Shown here: positions 26,252 to 35,011 of the stretch, one piece after another | Layout: every line of letters starts with the position of its first letter | How positions within the stretch are numbered: position 1 is the stretch's first letter | Source of the DNA: Paenibacillus nasutitermitis | Lineage (GTDB): Bacteria > Bacillota > Bacilli > Paenibacillales > Paenibacillaceae | Length of the DNA stretch: 64,000 bases | NCBI RefSeq assembly: GCF_014641075.1 | Contig: NZ_BMHP01000003.1 | Location: 1,054,001 to 1,118,000, forward strand | Direction of reading: 5' to 3' | Notes under the pieces: generated by a model | The model's input: only the letters and a program-made list of their open reading frames with translations | Told to the model about the DNA's origin: nothing | The model's database searches: none | Program-made: the position numbers and the translations under genes

Positions 26252-26337
26252 GGGGTATCCGCTCCTTTTCTGGCATGAAATGAGCTTGTCTCTTGTAACG
26301 TGCAGCCGGTGCAAGAATCATTTCCTTCATCAAAAAA

Positions 26338-26370
26338 GGATGAGCAGCAAATCGCTCTGCTGCTTCATCC
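26338..26370 (-). terminator. Terminator behind the second sugar-binding lipoprotein gene
   Basis: On the minus strand GGATGAAGCAGCA and TGCTGCTCATCC form a stem with one mismatch, followed by TTTTTTG. It separates the ABC transporter genes from the two downstream genes. Confidence 0.85.
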
Positions 26371-26396
26371 GGGCGTACGATTACGTTCAAGCAGAT

Positions 26397-28127
26397 TTAT
26401 TTCGCTGCTCCCTGCTGATCGAGGAAAGCCTGAAGCTGCTTCTTCACTTCTGCTTTTATTTTCTCAATGTCCTCCTGGAGACGGTCGTTGCCCTCCCATT
26501 TCTGCTGCAGCTTCGCCATGCCTGCTGCGGGATTTGCGACCATGCCCAGCTTGTAGGCCAGCTCATCGTTAAACACTTTTACAAAATCGGGATTGGCCAG
26601 CTGATTTTTCACCGGCTCCTGATTGAAAGCAAATCCGGCCAGCGCCGATTTCACGAATGTTTTCTCATCGGCGATATAACGGTAATATTCAACCATATTA
26701 TCCGGCACATTGGCGGAAAGTCGAATGTAGTTCGGATTCCAGGTCAGCATATACCCAGGGAAATTATAGTTGGACGCTACATCCACGCCATCGGGATATT
26801 TATATTTGTCGTCGCCGACCGGCTCCCAGTTCTTTCCTTTGATGCCGAGCTCGAACAGATCATGATTGTCCTGGCTCTCGAAAATCCAGTTGATAAAGGA
26901 CATGGCACGGTCCGCGTTGGCGGAGGTTTTCGGAATACAAAGGAAGTTCCAGATCCGGAAATCGCTCACATAATACGGGTTCGGCTGCACCTTGTCGCGT
27001 GCTTTCTGCTGGGCCAGGAATATCCCCAGTTCACCTGTAGGAACGGCTGCTTTGAGCTGCGCCTGGATAGAATCGAAATTCGAAAGCACCTCGAGCATGG
27101 AAGCGGCTTTGCCTGCGGCAAACGTGCCGCCCGCATCCTTGCGGACAATCGGCTCTTTCTCGATATACCCCTTGTCATGCCACTGGCGGATCGTCTCGTA
27201 AGTGGAATAATCTTTGGTATTAAACGGGGCGGGAAGATTGGCCATATCCGCCGTCTTGCCTCCATTTATAAGGACATCGGTTACCTGGTTGTCTTTGATC
27301 ATGGTCGTTGCGGTGACATTCGGCCCAAGAACAAGATCCCACAGGCCTGCGCCTGATTTATCGGGTAATTCTTTGTTGCCTTCAATAACGGCTGCGGCGC
27401 CGTAATTTCCATCGTTCTTGATAATCAGCGGTGTGACGTTCTTGTCGTTCTTGAGCACATTGTCATAAAATTTCTGCAGTTCCTCATAGCTGGTTATATC
27501 GGACATGCCATATTTCGTTGCCAGATCCTTGCGGTAGAATACCGCGCTCAGCTCGCCCAGGTATTGGCCCAAGGGGACGCCATACGTATGAAGAGCGCCG
27601 TCCACACCGGTAAATTTATTGTTATTCAGATAACCATCGCCAAATGACTTCTTCAGGCCCGGATACTGGTCGCTGTTGAAATAGCTGTCCAGGTTCGTAT
27701 AGTTGTCCTGGGCGATGAAGGTATTCATATTCATCCATGGCGCGTCAAAGGCAATATCGACCTGTTCGCCGGCCGAGAGCTTCAGCTTCAGCTTGTTCAC
27801 ATAATCCGCCTGCGGGGTAAACGTGAAGTTCAGCTTCAGATTGAGCGTATCCTTCGTCTGTTTCTCAAATTCCGCAATCACATCGTCGAACTGCTTGGGC
27901 TTGTCGCCCCACAGCATAATATTGAGGGTGACCGGATCGGGTGTCTTGGTTCCTTCATCCGTGGCGGTTTCTTTATCCGGCGTATTGGCCGCTGTACTTC
28001 CGGTGTTGTTTTTCTTGCCGTCATTGCTGTTGCTGCTGTTGTTGTTGCTGCTGCATGCCGCAAGCATGGATGTGACCATCATGACCGAGAGCATAAGCGA
28101 GACTGTTTTTGCAGCTTTCTTTTTCAT
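26397..28127 (-). CDS. Extracellular solute-binding lipoprotein of second sugar ABC transporter
   Basis: The 576-residue protein has a lipoprotein signal with lipobox MLAACSS (Cys near residue 25), then a long Asn/Ser/Asp/Lys-rich linker of about 40 residues before a type 1 solute-binding fold of the LplA/YtcQ class (LNIMLWGDKPKQFDDVIAEF). The C-terminal lobe is rich in aromatic residues. RBS is GGGAGGG at a good spacing. It follows the two permease genes by 60 bases and ends at a terminator. The ligand is unknown; the nearby DUF1861 gene points weakly to a mannoside. Confidence 0.93.
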   Translation of the reverse strand: MKKKAAKTVSLMLSVMMVTSMLAACSSNNNSSNSNDGKKNNTGSTAANTPDKETATDEGTKTPDPVTLNIMLWGDKPKQFDDVIAEFEKQTKDTLNLKLNFTFTPQADYVNKLKLKLSAGEQVDIAFDAPWMNMNTFIAQDNYTNLDSYFNSDQYPGLKKSFGDGYLNNNKFTGVDGALHTYGVPLGQYLGELSAVFYRKDLATKYGMSDITSYEELQKFYDNVLKNDKNVTPLIIKNDGNYGAAAVIEGNKELPDKSGAGLWDLVLGPNVTATTMIKDNQVTDVLINGGKTADMANLPAPFNTKDYSTYETIRQWHDKGYIEKEPIVRKDAGGTFAAGKAASMLEVLSNFDSIQAQLKAAVPTGELGIFLAQQKARDKVQPNPYYVSDFRIWNFLCIPKTSANADRAMSFINWIFESQDNHDLFELGIKGKNWEPVGDDKYKYPDGVDVASNYNFPGYMLTWNPNYIRLSANVPDNMVEYYRYIADEKTFVKSALAGFAFNQEPVKNQLANPDFVKVFNDELAYKLGMVANPAAGMAKLQQKWEGNDRLQEDIEKIKAEVKKQLQAFLDQQGAAK

Positions 28128-28187
28128 GTATAACCCTCCCGAAGATGAATGTAATAACTCTCTATGCCAATCGGCTATTAACCGAGT

Positions 28188-29069
28188 TTAGCCTTTAATT
28201 GCGCCTACCTTCAAGCCTCCTACAAAATAACGCTGCAGGAACGGATAGAGGAAAATAATCGGCCCCACCGTAACCATCGCTGTCGCCAGCCTGACCGTAT
28301 AGGCCGGGGCAACCGCCTGCGTGGATTGAGCGCCGGCTACTGCAATGTTCTGTGCCATATCCACATTGCGGATAATCTGCATAATGATGTACTGCAGCGA
28401 GAACAGGTTCGGGTTGTCGATATACAGCATCGCCGGAGCCCAGGAGGACCAGTAGGCGAGTGCATAGAACAGGCCGATCGTCGCCAGCGCAGGCAGGGAG
28501 AGGGGAAGCACGATCGAGCGCAGCACCCGGGTTTCCCCGGCGCCTTCAAGCTTTGCCGATTCGAACAGTTCTTTCGGGATATCGTTGAAGAAGTTGCGCA
28601 TCAGGAACAGGTTCCACGGCGAGAGCAGCGCGGGCAGGATATACACCCAGATTGAATTTTGCAAATGCAGATATTTGGTCGTCAGAATGTAGCTGGAGAC
28701 CATCCCGCCGCTGAACAGCATCGTAAAGTAGAAGAACAGCGCAATATGGGAGGCAAAATAGAGTCTTCTGCCGGATAAGGCATAAGCGGCCATACTGGTT
28801 ACCAGCAGGCTGAGTCCTGTTCCCACGACCGTAACGAAGATGGTAACGAGATAAGCCCGCGGTATGGTGCTGGTGGAGAATATGGCCTTGTAGGCGGATG
28901 CCGAAAATTCATTGGGCCATAAGCGGTACCCGTCCCGCAGCAGGGCCGATTCATCGGTGAATGAGCTGGCTACCACCAGCACGAACGGGTACAGACAGGC
29001 AATCGCGAAGATCGCGGAAAAAATATAGAAGACGACGCTCATCCATCGTTCATGACTTGCGTTTGTCAT
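28188..29069 (-). CDS. Carbohydrate ABC transporter permease, LplC type (second system)
   Basis: Six helices, the EAA loop with KELFESAKLEGAGETR and the C-terminal FVGGLKVGAIKG identify the family. The ATG at 29069 is preceded by AGGAGG; longer in-frame extensions upstream overlap the LplB gene and are unlikely. It follows the LplB-type gene by 19 bases. Length (293 residues) is normal. Confidence 0.93.
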   Translation of the reverse strand: MTNASHERWMSVVFYIFSAIFAIACLYPFVLVVASSFTDESALLRDGYRLWPNEFSASAYKAIFSTSTIPRAYLVTIFVTVVGTGLSLLVTSMAAYALSGRRLYFASHIALFFYFTMLFSGGMVSSYILTTKYLHLQNSIWVYILPALLSPWNLFLMRNFFNDIPKELFESAKLEGAGETRVLRSIVLPLSLPALATIGLFYALAYWSSWAPAMLYIDNPNLFSLQYIIMQIIRNVDMAQNIAVAGAQSTQAVAPAYTVRLATAMVTVGPIIFLYPFLQRYFVGGLKVGAIKG

Positions 29070-29088
29070 AGCTGCAACCTCCTGTGTG

Positions 29089-30021
29089 CTAGAATAATGC
29101 GGATTCTTTGTCCAGCTTGCCGGCAATTTTGTTTGCTGTAATGACGAGAATGAAGCCAATCACGGATTGGTACAAAGCGATGGCCTGCGTCATGCCAAGC
29201 GATCCGGAGGTGCGCAGCGCCCGGAATACATAAATATCGATCGTATCCGTACGGTCGGTAAGGAACGTGTTATCGCCCACAAGCGAATAAATCATATCCA
29301 GATTGCCGCCGAAAATATTGCCCAGACTCAGCAGGAACAGCATCACAATTGTGCTCTTGAGCATCGGCAGCGTAATCCGGAAGATGCACTGCAGCCGGGA
29401 TGCTCCATCCATGCGGGCCGCTTCATACATTTCCTTGTCGATGCCCACAATCGCCGCCATGTAGACGATGGCTCCAAACCCGGCTGTTTTCCACAGGTTC
29501 AGCACAACGAGAATGGGCGGCCATATGCTCTCATTCGTATAAAAATCGATGGTGCTGGCTCCGATGGTGGAGAGAAACTGGTTGATCACGCCCGTATCCG
29601 CCGTGAAGAAAGCGACCGAGAACAACCCTACAATCGGCCAGGAAATAAAATTCGGCAGAATCATGACGGACTGCATCACCCGCACCACGATGCTTTTGCC
29701 AAGCTCGGTCAGCATTACCGCCAAGGCGAGCGACAGAATGGTGCCTGTAATAATGAACATGATATTGAAGAACACCGTGTTATAGGTGATCGTCATCCAT
29801 TCCTGACCGCGGAAGAAAAATTTGAAGTTGTCCAGCCCGATCCATTCGCTATGCCATAAACCTTTAATGGGATTAAAATCCTGAAAAGCGATAAGAACGC
29901 CAACCATCGGCAAATAGGCAAAGATGATGCTGAATAACACGGCCGGTATGGCGAGCAAATATAAATAACGGTTATTGATCAAGTCCCGCAAGCCCTTATT
30001 TCGTATTGATGCCGCTTTCAT
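29089..30021 (-). CDS. Carbohydrate ABC transporter permease, LplB type (second system)
   Basis: The N-terminal NNRYLYLLAIPAVLFSIIFA, YLPMVGVLIAFQDF and the EAA loop YEAARMDGASRLQCIF mark an LplB permease of 310 residues. The ATG at 30021 has AAAGGAGAG upstream; earlier in-frame starts lie before this site. It is the first gene of the second importer operon and is divergent from an AraC regulator across about 250 bases, which probably controls it. Confidence 0.93.
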   Translation of the reverse strand: MKAASIRNKGLRDLINNRYLYLLAIPAVLFSIIFAYLPMVGVLIAFQDFNPIKGLWHSEWIGLDNFKFFFRGQEWMTITYNTVFFNIMFIITGTILSLALAVMLTELGKSIVVRVMQSVMILPNFISWPIVGLFSVAFFTADTGVINQFLSTIGASTIDFYTNESIWPPILVVLNLWKTAGFGAIVYMAAIVGIDKEMYEAARMDGASRLQCIFRITLPMLKSTIVMLFLLSLGNIFGGNLDMIYSLVGDNTFLTDRTDTIDIYVFRALRTSGSLGMTQAIALYQSVIGFILVITANKIAGKLDKESALF

Positions 30022-30272
30022 ATTGGCTCTCCTTTCGTTTTGCGCTTGCCCGCTTGCTCCTATAGTCTCATTGTAACCTTCCCCTGCCACAGGGCGTTAC
30101 CATCCCATTTATCGGGATAGGATGATTTTTTTGCCCGGATTGTGCTGCAGAAACAAAAAAAATCGCCCGTTTGGGCGAAATTTTTCTCTGCTTAGCTATC
30201 GACAATATTGTAGTTAAGAAATATTATCAATGAAAGAATAATCAGATTTCATTGGCTTAAGGAGGCATAAGG

Positions 30273-31238
30273 ATGGGCTTACCGGACATTCATAGCAACT
30301 TCAATTTTTTCTTTGACGGTCTTCATATGCGTAGACAGACGGATAACCGGACGGAATGGATGAAGCTGGAGCCGCAGATGGGGGAGGGCTCCATCCGAAG
30401 GATAGTGCCTCGTGCCGATCTGGGAGCCGCTATTGCAGAGTTCAGGCTGCACGGCGACCGCGTAATCCGTCTTCAGACCACGACGGCTATGGTGGAGCTG
30501 AGTTACTGCCTGGAAGGAGCCAGAGAAATTCAGGTGTCCGGCGCAAAACACGAGGTCGTGCCTCCCGGCAGCTTCGCAGTACAGTTCGTCGATTCGGCCG
30601 AAGCCGACATGCATTTTTCGGGGGGGCAGTCCTTTCGAATGATAAGCATCGGCATCCCGGTCCCGACCTTCCACCGCTTCATGGAAGAGGTTGGCGGGAC
30701 GCGATCTGTCGATTTCAATCGGATCATTGGGAGACAGTCTTTCCGGATGTTCCGGGAGACAATAGATCCGGCATCCCATATACTGCTGCTGCAGATGATG
30801 AATGCAGAAGCCGGCATGCGGAACCTTGAAGTGGAATACAAAATACTGGAACTGATGTCCAGAGCCTTCCGCTCCTTCCATCCAAGCGGCAGGCCGGCTT
30901 CTACCAGACTGTCCCGGTCCGATATGGCCAAGATAGCAGAGGCGAGGGAGATCATGCTGGCGCGGATGACGGATCCTCCTTCGCTCCTGGAGCTGTCCCG
31001 TTTCATTGGCCTGAATGATAATAAATTGAAATTCGGTTTCAAGGAAATGTACGGAACAACGCTGTTCGGCTACCTCAAGGAGCAGCGTCTGGAAACAGCT
31101 TACCACCTGCTGCAGAATAGCGGCACAAGCGTAATCGAGGCGGCGCTCGCCGTCGGCTACTCGAATCCCGGTTACTTTGCAGAAGCCTTCCGCAATAAAT
31201 TCGGCATAAATCCCGGCGCGTTCATTCGCCGGAATTAA
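30273..31238 (+). CDS. AraC-family transcriptional regulator (AraC-type, divergent from sugar importer)
   Basis: The 321-residue protein has an N-terminal sensor region and a C-terminal AraC HTH pair (IGLNDNKLKFGFKEMYGTTL and VGYSNPGYFAEAFRNKFG). The ATG follows AAGGAGG at a spacing of 7. The N-terminal part resembles PchR-like regulators (ISIGIPVPTFHRFM). The place opposite the second importer operon suggests that it controls it in response to its substrate. A PchR-type siderophore response is an alternative, since the iron genes are 7 kb away. Confidence 0.88.
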   Translation: MGLPDIHSNFNFFFDGLHMRRQTDNRTEWMKLEPQMGEGSIRRIVPRADLGAAIAEFRLHGDRVIRLQTTTAMVELSYCLEGAREIQVSGAKHEVVPPGSFAVQFVDSAEADMHFSGGQSFRMISIGIPVPTFHRFMEEVGGTRSVDFNRIIGRQSFRMFRETIDPASHILLLQMMNAEAGMRNLEVEYKILELMSRAFRSFHPSGRPASTRLSRSDMAKIAEAREIMLARMTDPPSLLELSRFIGLNDNKLKFGFKEMYGTTLFGYLKEQRLETAYHLLQNSGTSVIEAALAVGYSNPGYFAEAFRNKFGINPGAFIRRN

Positions 31239-31368
31239 GCCGCTCCCTTGATATTCGGATCATGAAGTTGCGGATAATCCCCCAAACCGCCGTCCGGCTC
31301 CGTCCAGAGGTAGAAGGCGTTCCCTGTACGATGGTATGATTTCGGATATCGGGGAAGGAGAGATGGAT

Positions 31369-32028
31369 ATGGCAACCACGCATCATTCAAGCTTGCAAAA
31401 AGAACTGGAAGCAGTATGGAAACACGGAATGGAGGTGCTTCCGGAGGAGGTGATCGGCGCCTTCGAGCAATCGATCAGCCAGCTTCGGGATTCCGGTTCC
31501 GCCAAGGGATTATCGGTCGGAGCGGCGGCACCCGATTTCACTCTGAGCAATCAGACGGGCAGCAACGTCAGCTTATCGGCGGAATCCGCAAAGGGACCGG
31601 TAATTCTCACGTTTTACCGAGGGTCATGGTGTCCGTTCTGCAACTTGGAGCTTAAAGCGTATCAGCACATTCTGGCCGGCATTCAAGAGGTGGGAGCTCA
31701 ACTGCTCGCGGTAAGTCCCCTTACTCCGGACCATTCGCTGACCCTTCGCGAGAAACACAAGCTCGAATTTCATGTCCTGAGCGATTCGGACAATCAGGTG
31801 GCGGAACGGTACCAGCTTAAATTTTCACTCCCCGAAGAATTGCGGGAAATCTACCGCTCGCTCGGCTTTGCACTGGAGGAATATAATGGTGACGATTCCT
31901 GGGAACTTCCCGTGCCAGCTACTTATATCATCGACAAGAATGGTATTATCCGTTTTGCAAGCGTGAATCCGGATTACCGGACACGGGCGGAGCCCGATGA
32001 GGTACTGCGTTTTCTCCATTCGTTATGA
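31369..32028 (+). CDS. AhpC/TSA-family peroxiredoxin-like protein
   Basis: The protein (about 219 residues) has a thioredoxin fold with the start VGAAAPDFTLSNQTGSNVSL and a CxxC in YRGSWCPFCNLEL, followed by a cis-Pro in PVPATYIIDKNGIIRFA. The CxxC differs from the single peroxidatic Cys of typical AhpC and matches the Prx-like2 group. The ATG at 31369 has GGAAGGAG upstream at about 8 bases. An N-terminal helical extension of about 50 residues precedes the fold. It probably reduces peroxides or disulfides in the cytoplasm. It is a single gene. Confidence 0.88.
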   Translation: MATTHHSSLQKELEAVWKHGMEVLPEEVIGAFEQSISQLRDSGSAKGLSVGAAAPDFTLSNQTGSNVSLSAESAKGPVILTFYRGSWCPFCNLELKAYQHILAGIQEVGAQLLAVSPLTPDHSLTLREKHKLEFHVLSDSDNQVAERYQLKFSLPEELREIYRSLGFALEEYNGDDSWELPVPATYIIDKNGIIRFASVNPDYRTRAEPDEVLRFLHSL

Positions 32029-32191
32029 GGGGACTTTATTTTCATCCAACACCTTGCAGAGACATCATTCCTTTTAATGGAGGCCACGCAATAGCTGCAG
32101 GCTCTACCTTTGTCGTGATGCTCGAATTCGATTGGATTATCAAGGCTGTACTATATTAGTTATATCACCTGAGGTACCAGTACATATTTGA

Positions 32192-32240
32192 AAACAGCGG
32201 CAGTTTGGACCGGAAAAATAGTCCTGGACTGCCGCTGTTT
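32192..32240. terminator. Hairpin between convergent peroxiredoxin-like and kinase genes
   Basis: AAACAGCGGCAGT pairs with ACTGCCGCTGTTT, with an inner TGGAC/GTCC extension. The T run is short on both strands, but the position between convergent genes favours a bidirectional terminator. Confidence 0.65.
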
Positions 32241-32300
32241 GGTTGAGCTAACGTTTCCCGTTTGTTGAACAATATTTGCAACATTTTGCAAGCTGCCAAC

Positions 32301-32993
32301 TTACTTCTCCGTAGCTTCACCGGATGTCAGACAGGTCTCAAAGTGCACCTCTACCCTTCTCGCCACCTGATCTACAGAATCTGAGCCATCCACTTCGACA
32401 TAGGGTAATCCACATGATATGACCTCTTGACGGAGATAATCCCTCAAAAGAGCTTCTCGACCAAAAAAGTTGCTCTGAAATCGTACCGGATCGCTCGATC
32501 TAATTCTCAATTGTGGTTTGTCCCTCTTGGCGGCAGACTCTAGGGCAAACTTCTCGGTCGGCAATAGCCAAATTGCCTGATGGATATCCGAGAGTAGCGG
32601 TTGAACTAGTTTTGGAAAGAGTCGAGGGCCCTCCACCAAAATTTTGGGCCACTTAGGCATGGCCTGAAGATCCTCGCAGATCATGGGAAATCGCTCGTCG
32701 TTGGTGGTGAGGATATCACGAAACATGGCCTCGGGTGTGGTATATACCCAATTGTCGTCGATCGTCTTACCTGACCCTTTGTACATCGCGGGATGTAACG
32801 CAGGATCGGCACGAGCGATGAAATGGTTATGCTCATGGAAATCGCAAGGGTATATTTGCCAGCGATGCCGTTCTGCGAGCATACGCGTAACAGTGCTCTT
32901 GCCCGAATCCGAAGCACCGCCTATCCACAGTACATGGGATAAAGAATCCCTAAGCTCCTTTGTAGCTTCATACCCTTCTGACAAGAGCATCAT
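32301..32993 (-). CDS. P-loop small-molecule kinase-like protein
   Basis: The 230-residue protein has Walker A GGASDSGKST near residue 25 and resembles AAA/kinase proteins that phosphorylate small molecules. The central LVEGPRLFPKL and a late lid-like Arg/Lys region fit this. No close family name can be given. Start at the ATG 32993 with AGAGG; a second ATG follows directly. It is a single gene. Confidence 0.7.
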   Translation of the reverse strand: MMLLSEGYEATKELRDSLSHVLWIGGASDSGKSTVTRMLAERHRWQIYPCDFHEHNHFIARADPALHPAMYKGSGKTIDDNWVYTTPEAMFRDILTTNDERFPMICEDLQAMPKWPKILVEGPRLFPKLVQPLLSDIHQAIWLLPTEKFALESAAKRDKPQLRIRSSDPVRFQSNFFGREALLRDYLRQEVISCGLPYVEVDGSDSVDQVARRVEVHFETCLTSGEATEK

Positions 32994-33168
32994 CTCCCTT
33001 ACCTCTATTCAGGCAAGAGTTTAACATATGTTTTTTGGATAAAACAGTCTGTTTTTCCAGTTGTCACTTTGACATCATTAAATTAAAGCGATTGATTTAT
33101 TCCACAACTCACAACTTATCAACCGTAAATAGCGGTTATTCAATGTGTGAGTTCTTTAACATTTTATT

Positions 33169-33204
33169 ATATACGTTGACGTATATATACACTTTGGTGT
33201 ATAT
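33169..33204 (+). promoter_or_regulatory. ArsR promoter with two operator palindromes
   Basis: TTGACG (33176-33181) and TATATT (33200-33205) are spaced by 18 bases and form a good sigma-A promoter. Two palindromes overlap it: ATATACGT-TG-ACGTATAT at 33169-33186 and ATATACAC-TTTG-GTGTATAT at 33185-33204. They cover the -35 and spacer/-10 region, as expected for ArsR autorepression. Confidence 0.75.
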
Positions 33205-33211
33205 TGCATGT

Positions 33212-33547
33212 ATGAATACAACAACCATGCAATTAACGTTACTCACACTTGCCGAGCCGAATCGCTTCAATATTGTTGAGCTTTTAAAAAAAGCGCCGCG
33301 ATCGGTGAGCGAAATCGTTCAGGCCCTCAACATCGGTCAGCCGCAAGTGTCTCGCCATCTGCGCATTTTGAGCGAGGCCGGGTTGGTGCGCGCCCGCAGC
33401 AAGGCACAACAGCGAATATATAGCCTCGAAGCCCAGCCGTTTCAGGATCTGGATGAATGGTTTGATTCATTTAGTATCCTTTGGGAAGAGCGTCTGGATC
33501 ATTTCGAGGATTATATGCTCGACTACAAAAGAAAGGAGGACGTATGA
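33212..33547 (+). CDS. ArsR-family transcriptional regulator (first module)
   Basis: The 111-residue winged-helix protein has LAEPNRFNIVELLKKAPRSV, IVQALNIGQPQVSRHLRIL and a wing QQRIYSLE, the layout of ArsR repressors. No metal-binding Cys motif is visible. The start at 33212 is 12 bases behind the promoter; longer in-frame starts would lie upstream of it. The stop overlaps the next small gene by four bases. It is the first gene of an operon with SRPBCC and hydrolase domains and probably represses its own promoter. Confidence 0.9.
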   Translation: MNTTTMQLTLLTLAEPNRFNIVELLKKAPRSVSEIVQALNIGQPQVSRHLRILSEAGLVRARSKAQQRIYSLEAQPFQDLDEWFDSFSILWEERLDHFEDYMLDYKRKEDV

Positions 33548-33678
33548 TAGCCTTCTATCTCAAGCTTTATCGCAGCAACATCCGGAACTACCAAGCCATT
33601 TGGAATGAGCGGTTGAATGCGCTTGAAAATAATCTAAAAAGGATGAATGAAGATGAAATCAAAAACAAGGATTCTTAA
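33544..33678 (+). CDS. Small 44-residue ORF between ArsR and SRPBCC genes
   Basis: The ATG at 33544 overlaps the ArsR stop (ATGA) and has AAAGGAGG four bases upstream, so translation is plausible. The product is short and basic with no known domain and overlaps the start of the next gene. It may be a leader peptide or the remains of a longer gene. Confidence 0.4.
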   Translation: MIAFYLKLYRSNIRNYQAIWNERLNALENNLKRMNEDEIKNKDS

Positions 33679-35011
33679 AAATCGCGATTCTCGTGAGCTT
33701 ACTGTGGAACGGATCGTAGCCCTGCCTCCCAAGCTTGCTTGGGAAGGTTGGACAAAGCCGGAACACATTGCGCATTGGTGGGGCCCCAAATTATGGAGCG
33801 CCACTGTATATGAAATGGATGTAAAACCCGGCGGTGTTTGGCGTTATAGTTTGAAATCGGATGACACTAGCGGGGAAGAGGCTTTCTGCAAGGCCGTTTA
33901 TCAAGAGGTTCATGAACCCTATACACTGGTATACACTGACTCGTTTACCGATAAAGACTGGAATGTCGTAGAGAACAGCGAGATGCTGACAACCGTTCTA
34001 TTCAAAGAAGCAGCAAGTGGCACGAAGCTTAGCATCGTTACGCGATTCGCCAGTGCCGAAGAATTGGACAATGCCGAAGCAATGGGTATGGTTGAAGGCT
34101 TCACCGATGCATGTGACCGGCTTGAAATATACTTAGAAACGTTAACGGGAGGACATATGGACACAGTTACTTCAAAGGATGGAACAAAAATCGCTTATGA
34201 AAAGCAAGGAGATGGACCCGCCGTTATTCTCATATCATCGGCAGTTGCTGACCATCGCGATGCAGCCGGGTTCGCCGAGCAGCTCTCCACTCATTTCACC
34301 GTCTACAACTATGATCGCAGAGGCCGCGGCCAAAGCTCTGATGCCACGCCGTATGCTGTCCAACGCGAAGTCGAGGATATTGAGGCTCTCATCCAAAAGG
34401 CCGGCGGCCACGCTTGCCTGTTCGGAAGCTCATCCGGCGCTGTGTTAGCCCTTGAAGCGGCAAGCCGATTAGGAGAACAGGTAACGAAGCTGTATTTGTA
34501 CGAACCACCGTTCATTATCAATGACAGCCGCAAACCCGTGCCGACAGAATACGTTCAACATTTAAACATGCTCAACCAAGCCGGCAGAAGAAGCGAAGCG
34601 GTCGAATACTTTATGTCTGAAGCTCTCGGTATTCCGGCGGAATACATCGGCTATATGAAAGCCGATCCTTCCTGGGAAGCGATGGAAAGCATGTCGCACA
34701 CACTCGTTTATGACGGCATGCTTATGGGCGATACGCAATCCGGCAAACCGCTTCCTGCCGGCCGATGGAAAGTGAACGTTCCCACGTTGATCATGACAGG
34801 CGAGAACAGCGAACCGCTCTTCCACGACACAGCCAAAGCACTTACCGGGCTGCTGCCTCTGGTTGAAACCCGCACTCTGACCGGGCAGGACCATTCGGCA
34901 GTCGTGATGGCTCCGGACATCATAGCGAAGACGATTATCGATTATGACATCGCTCTAGAAGAAAATGCCAATGACGAGGTTAACGCCATTCGAGGATCCG
35001 AAATTGGCTAA
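33653..35011 (+). CDS. SRPBCC (AHSA1)-alpha/beta hydrolase fusion protein
   Basis: The first 165 residues form an AHSA1-type SRPBCC domain (VERIVALPPKLAWEGWTKPE, HWWGPKLW, PGGVWRYSL). The rest is an alpha/beta hydrolase with YDRRGRGQSSD, the nucleophile elbow GSSSGAVLA (Ser in GSSSG) and a late His in GQDHSAVV. The two parts meet at GGHMDTVTSKDGTK, where GGGAGG lies immediately before an ATG at 34156, as if the hydrolase once had or still has its own start. The start at 33653 follows AAAAAGGATGA; ATG at 33647 is the alternative. It may give two products. Function is not known. Confidence 0.82.
   Translation: MKSKTRILKNRDSRELTVERIVALPPKLAWEGWTKPEHIAHWWGPKLWSATVYEMDVKPGGVWRYSLKSDDTSGEEAFCKAVYQEVHEPYTLVYTDSFTDKDWNVVENSEMLTTVLFKEAASGTKLSIVTRFASAEELDNAEAMGMVEGFTDACDRLEIYLETLTGGHMDTVTSKDGTKIAYEKQGDGPAVILISSAVADHRDAAGFAEQLSTHFTVYNYDRRGRGQSSDATPYAVQREVEDIEALIQKAGGHACLFGSSSGAVLALEAASRLGEQVTKLYLYEPPFIINDSRKPVPTEYVQHLNMLNQAGRRSEAVEYFMSEALGIPAEYIGYMKADPSWEAMESMSHTLVYDGMLMGDTQSGKPLPAGRWKVNVPTLIMTGENSEPLFHDTAKALTGLLPLVETRTLTGQDHSAVVMAPDIIAKTIIDYDIALEENANDEVNAIRGSEIG

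Noticed and set aside
26250..27356. 368-codon open frame on the plus strand
   Set aside because: It is antisense to the solute-binding protein gene, which has a lipobox and a strong ribosome binding site. No domain is visible in the frame.
30279..31106. 275-codon open frame on the minus strand
   Set aside because: It is antisense to the AraC regulator, whose HTH motifs are clear.
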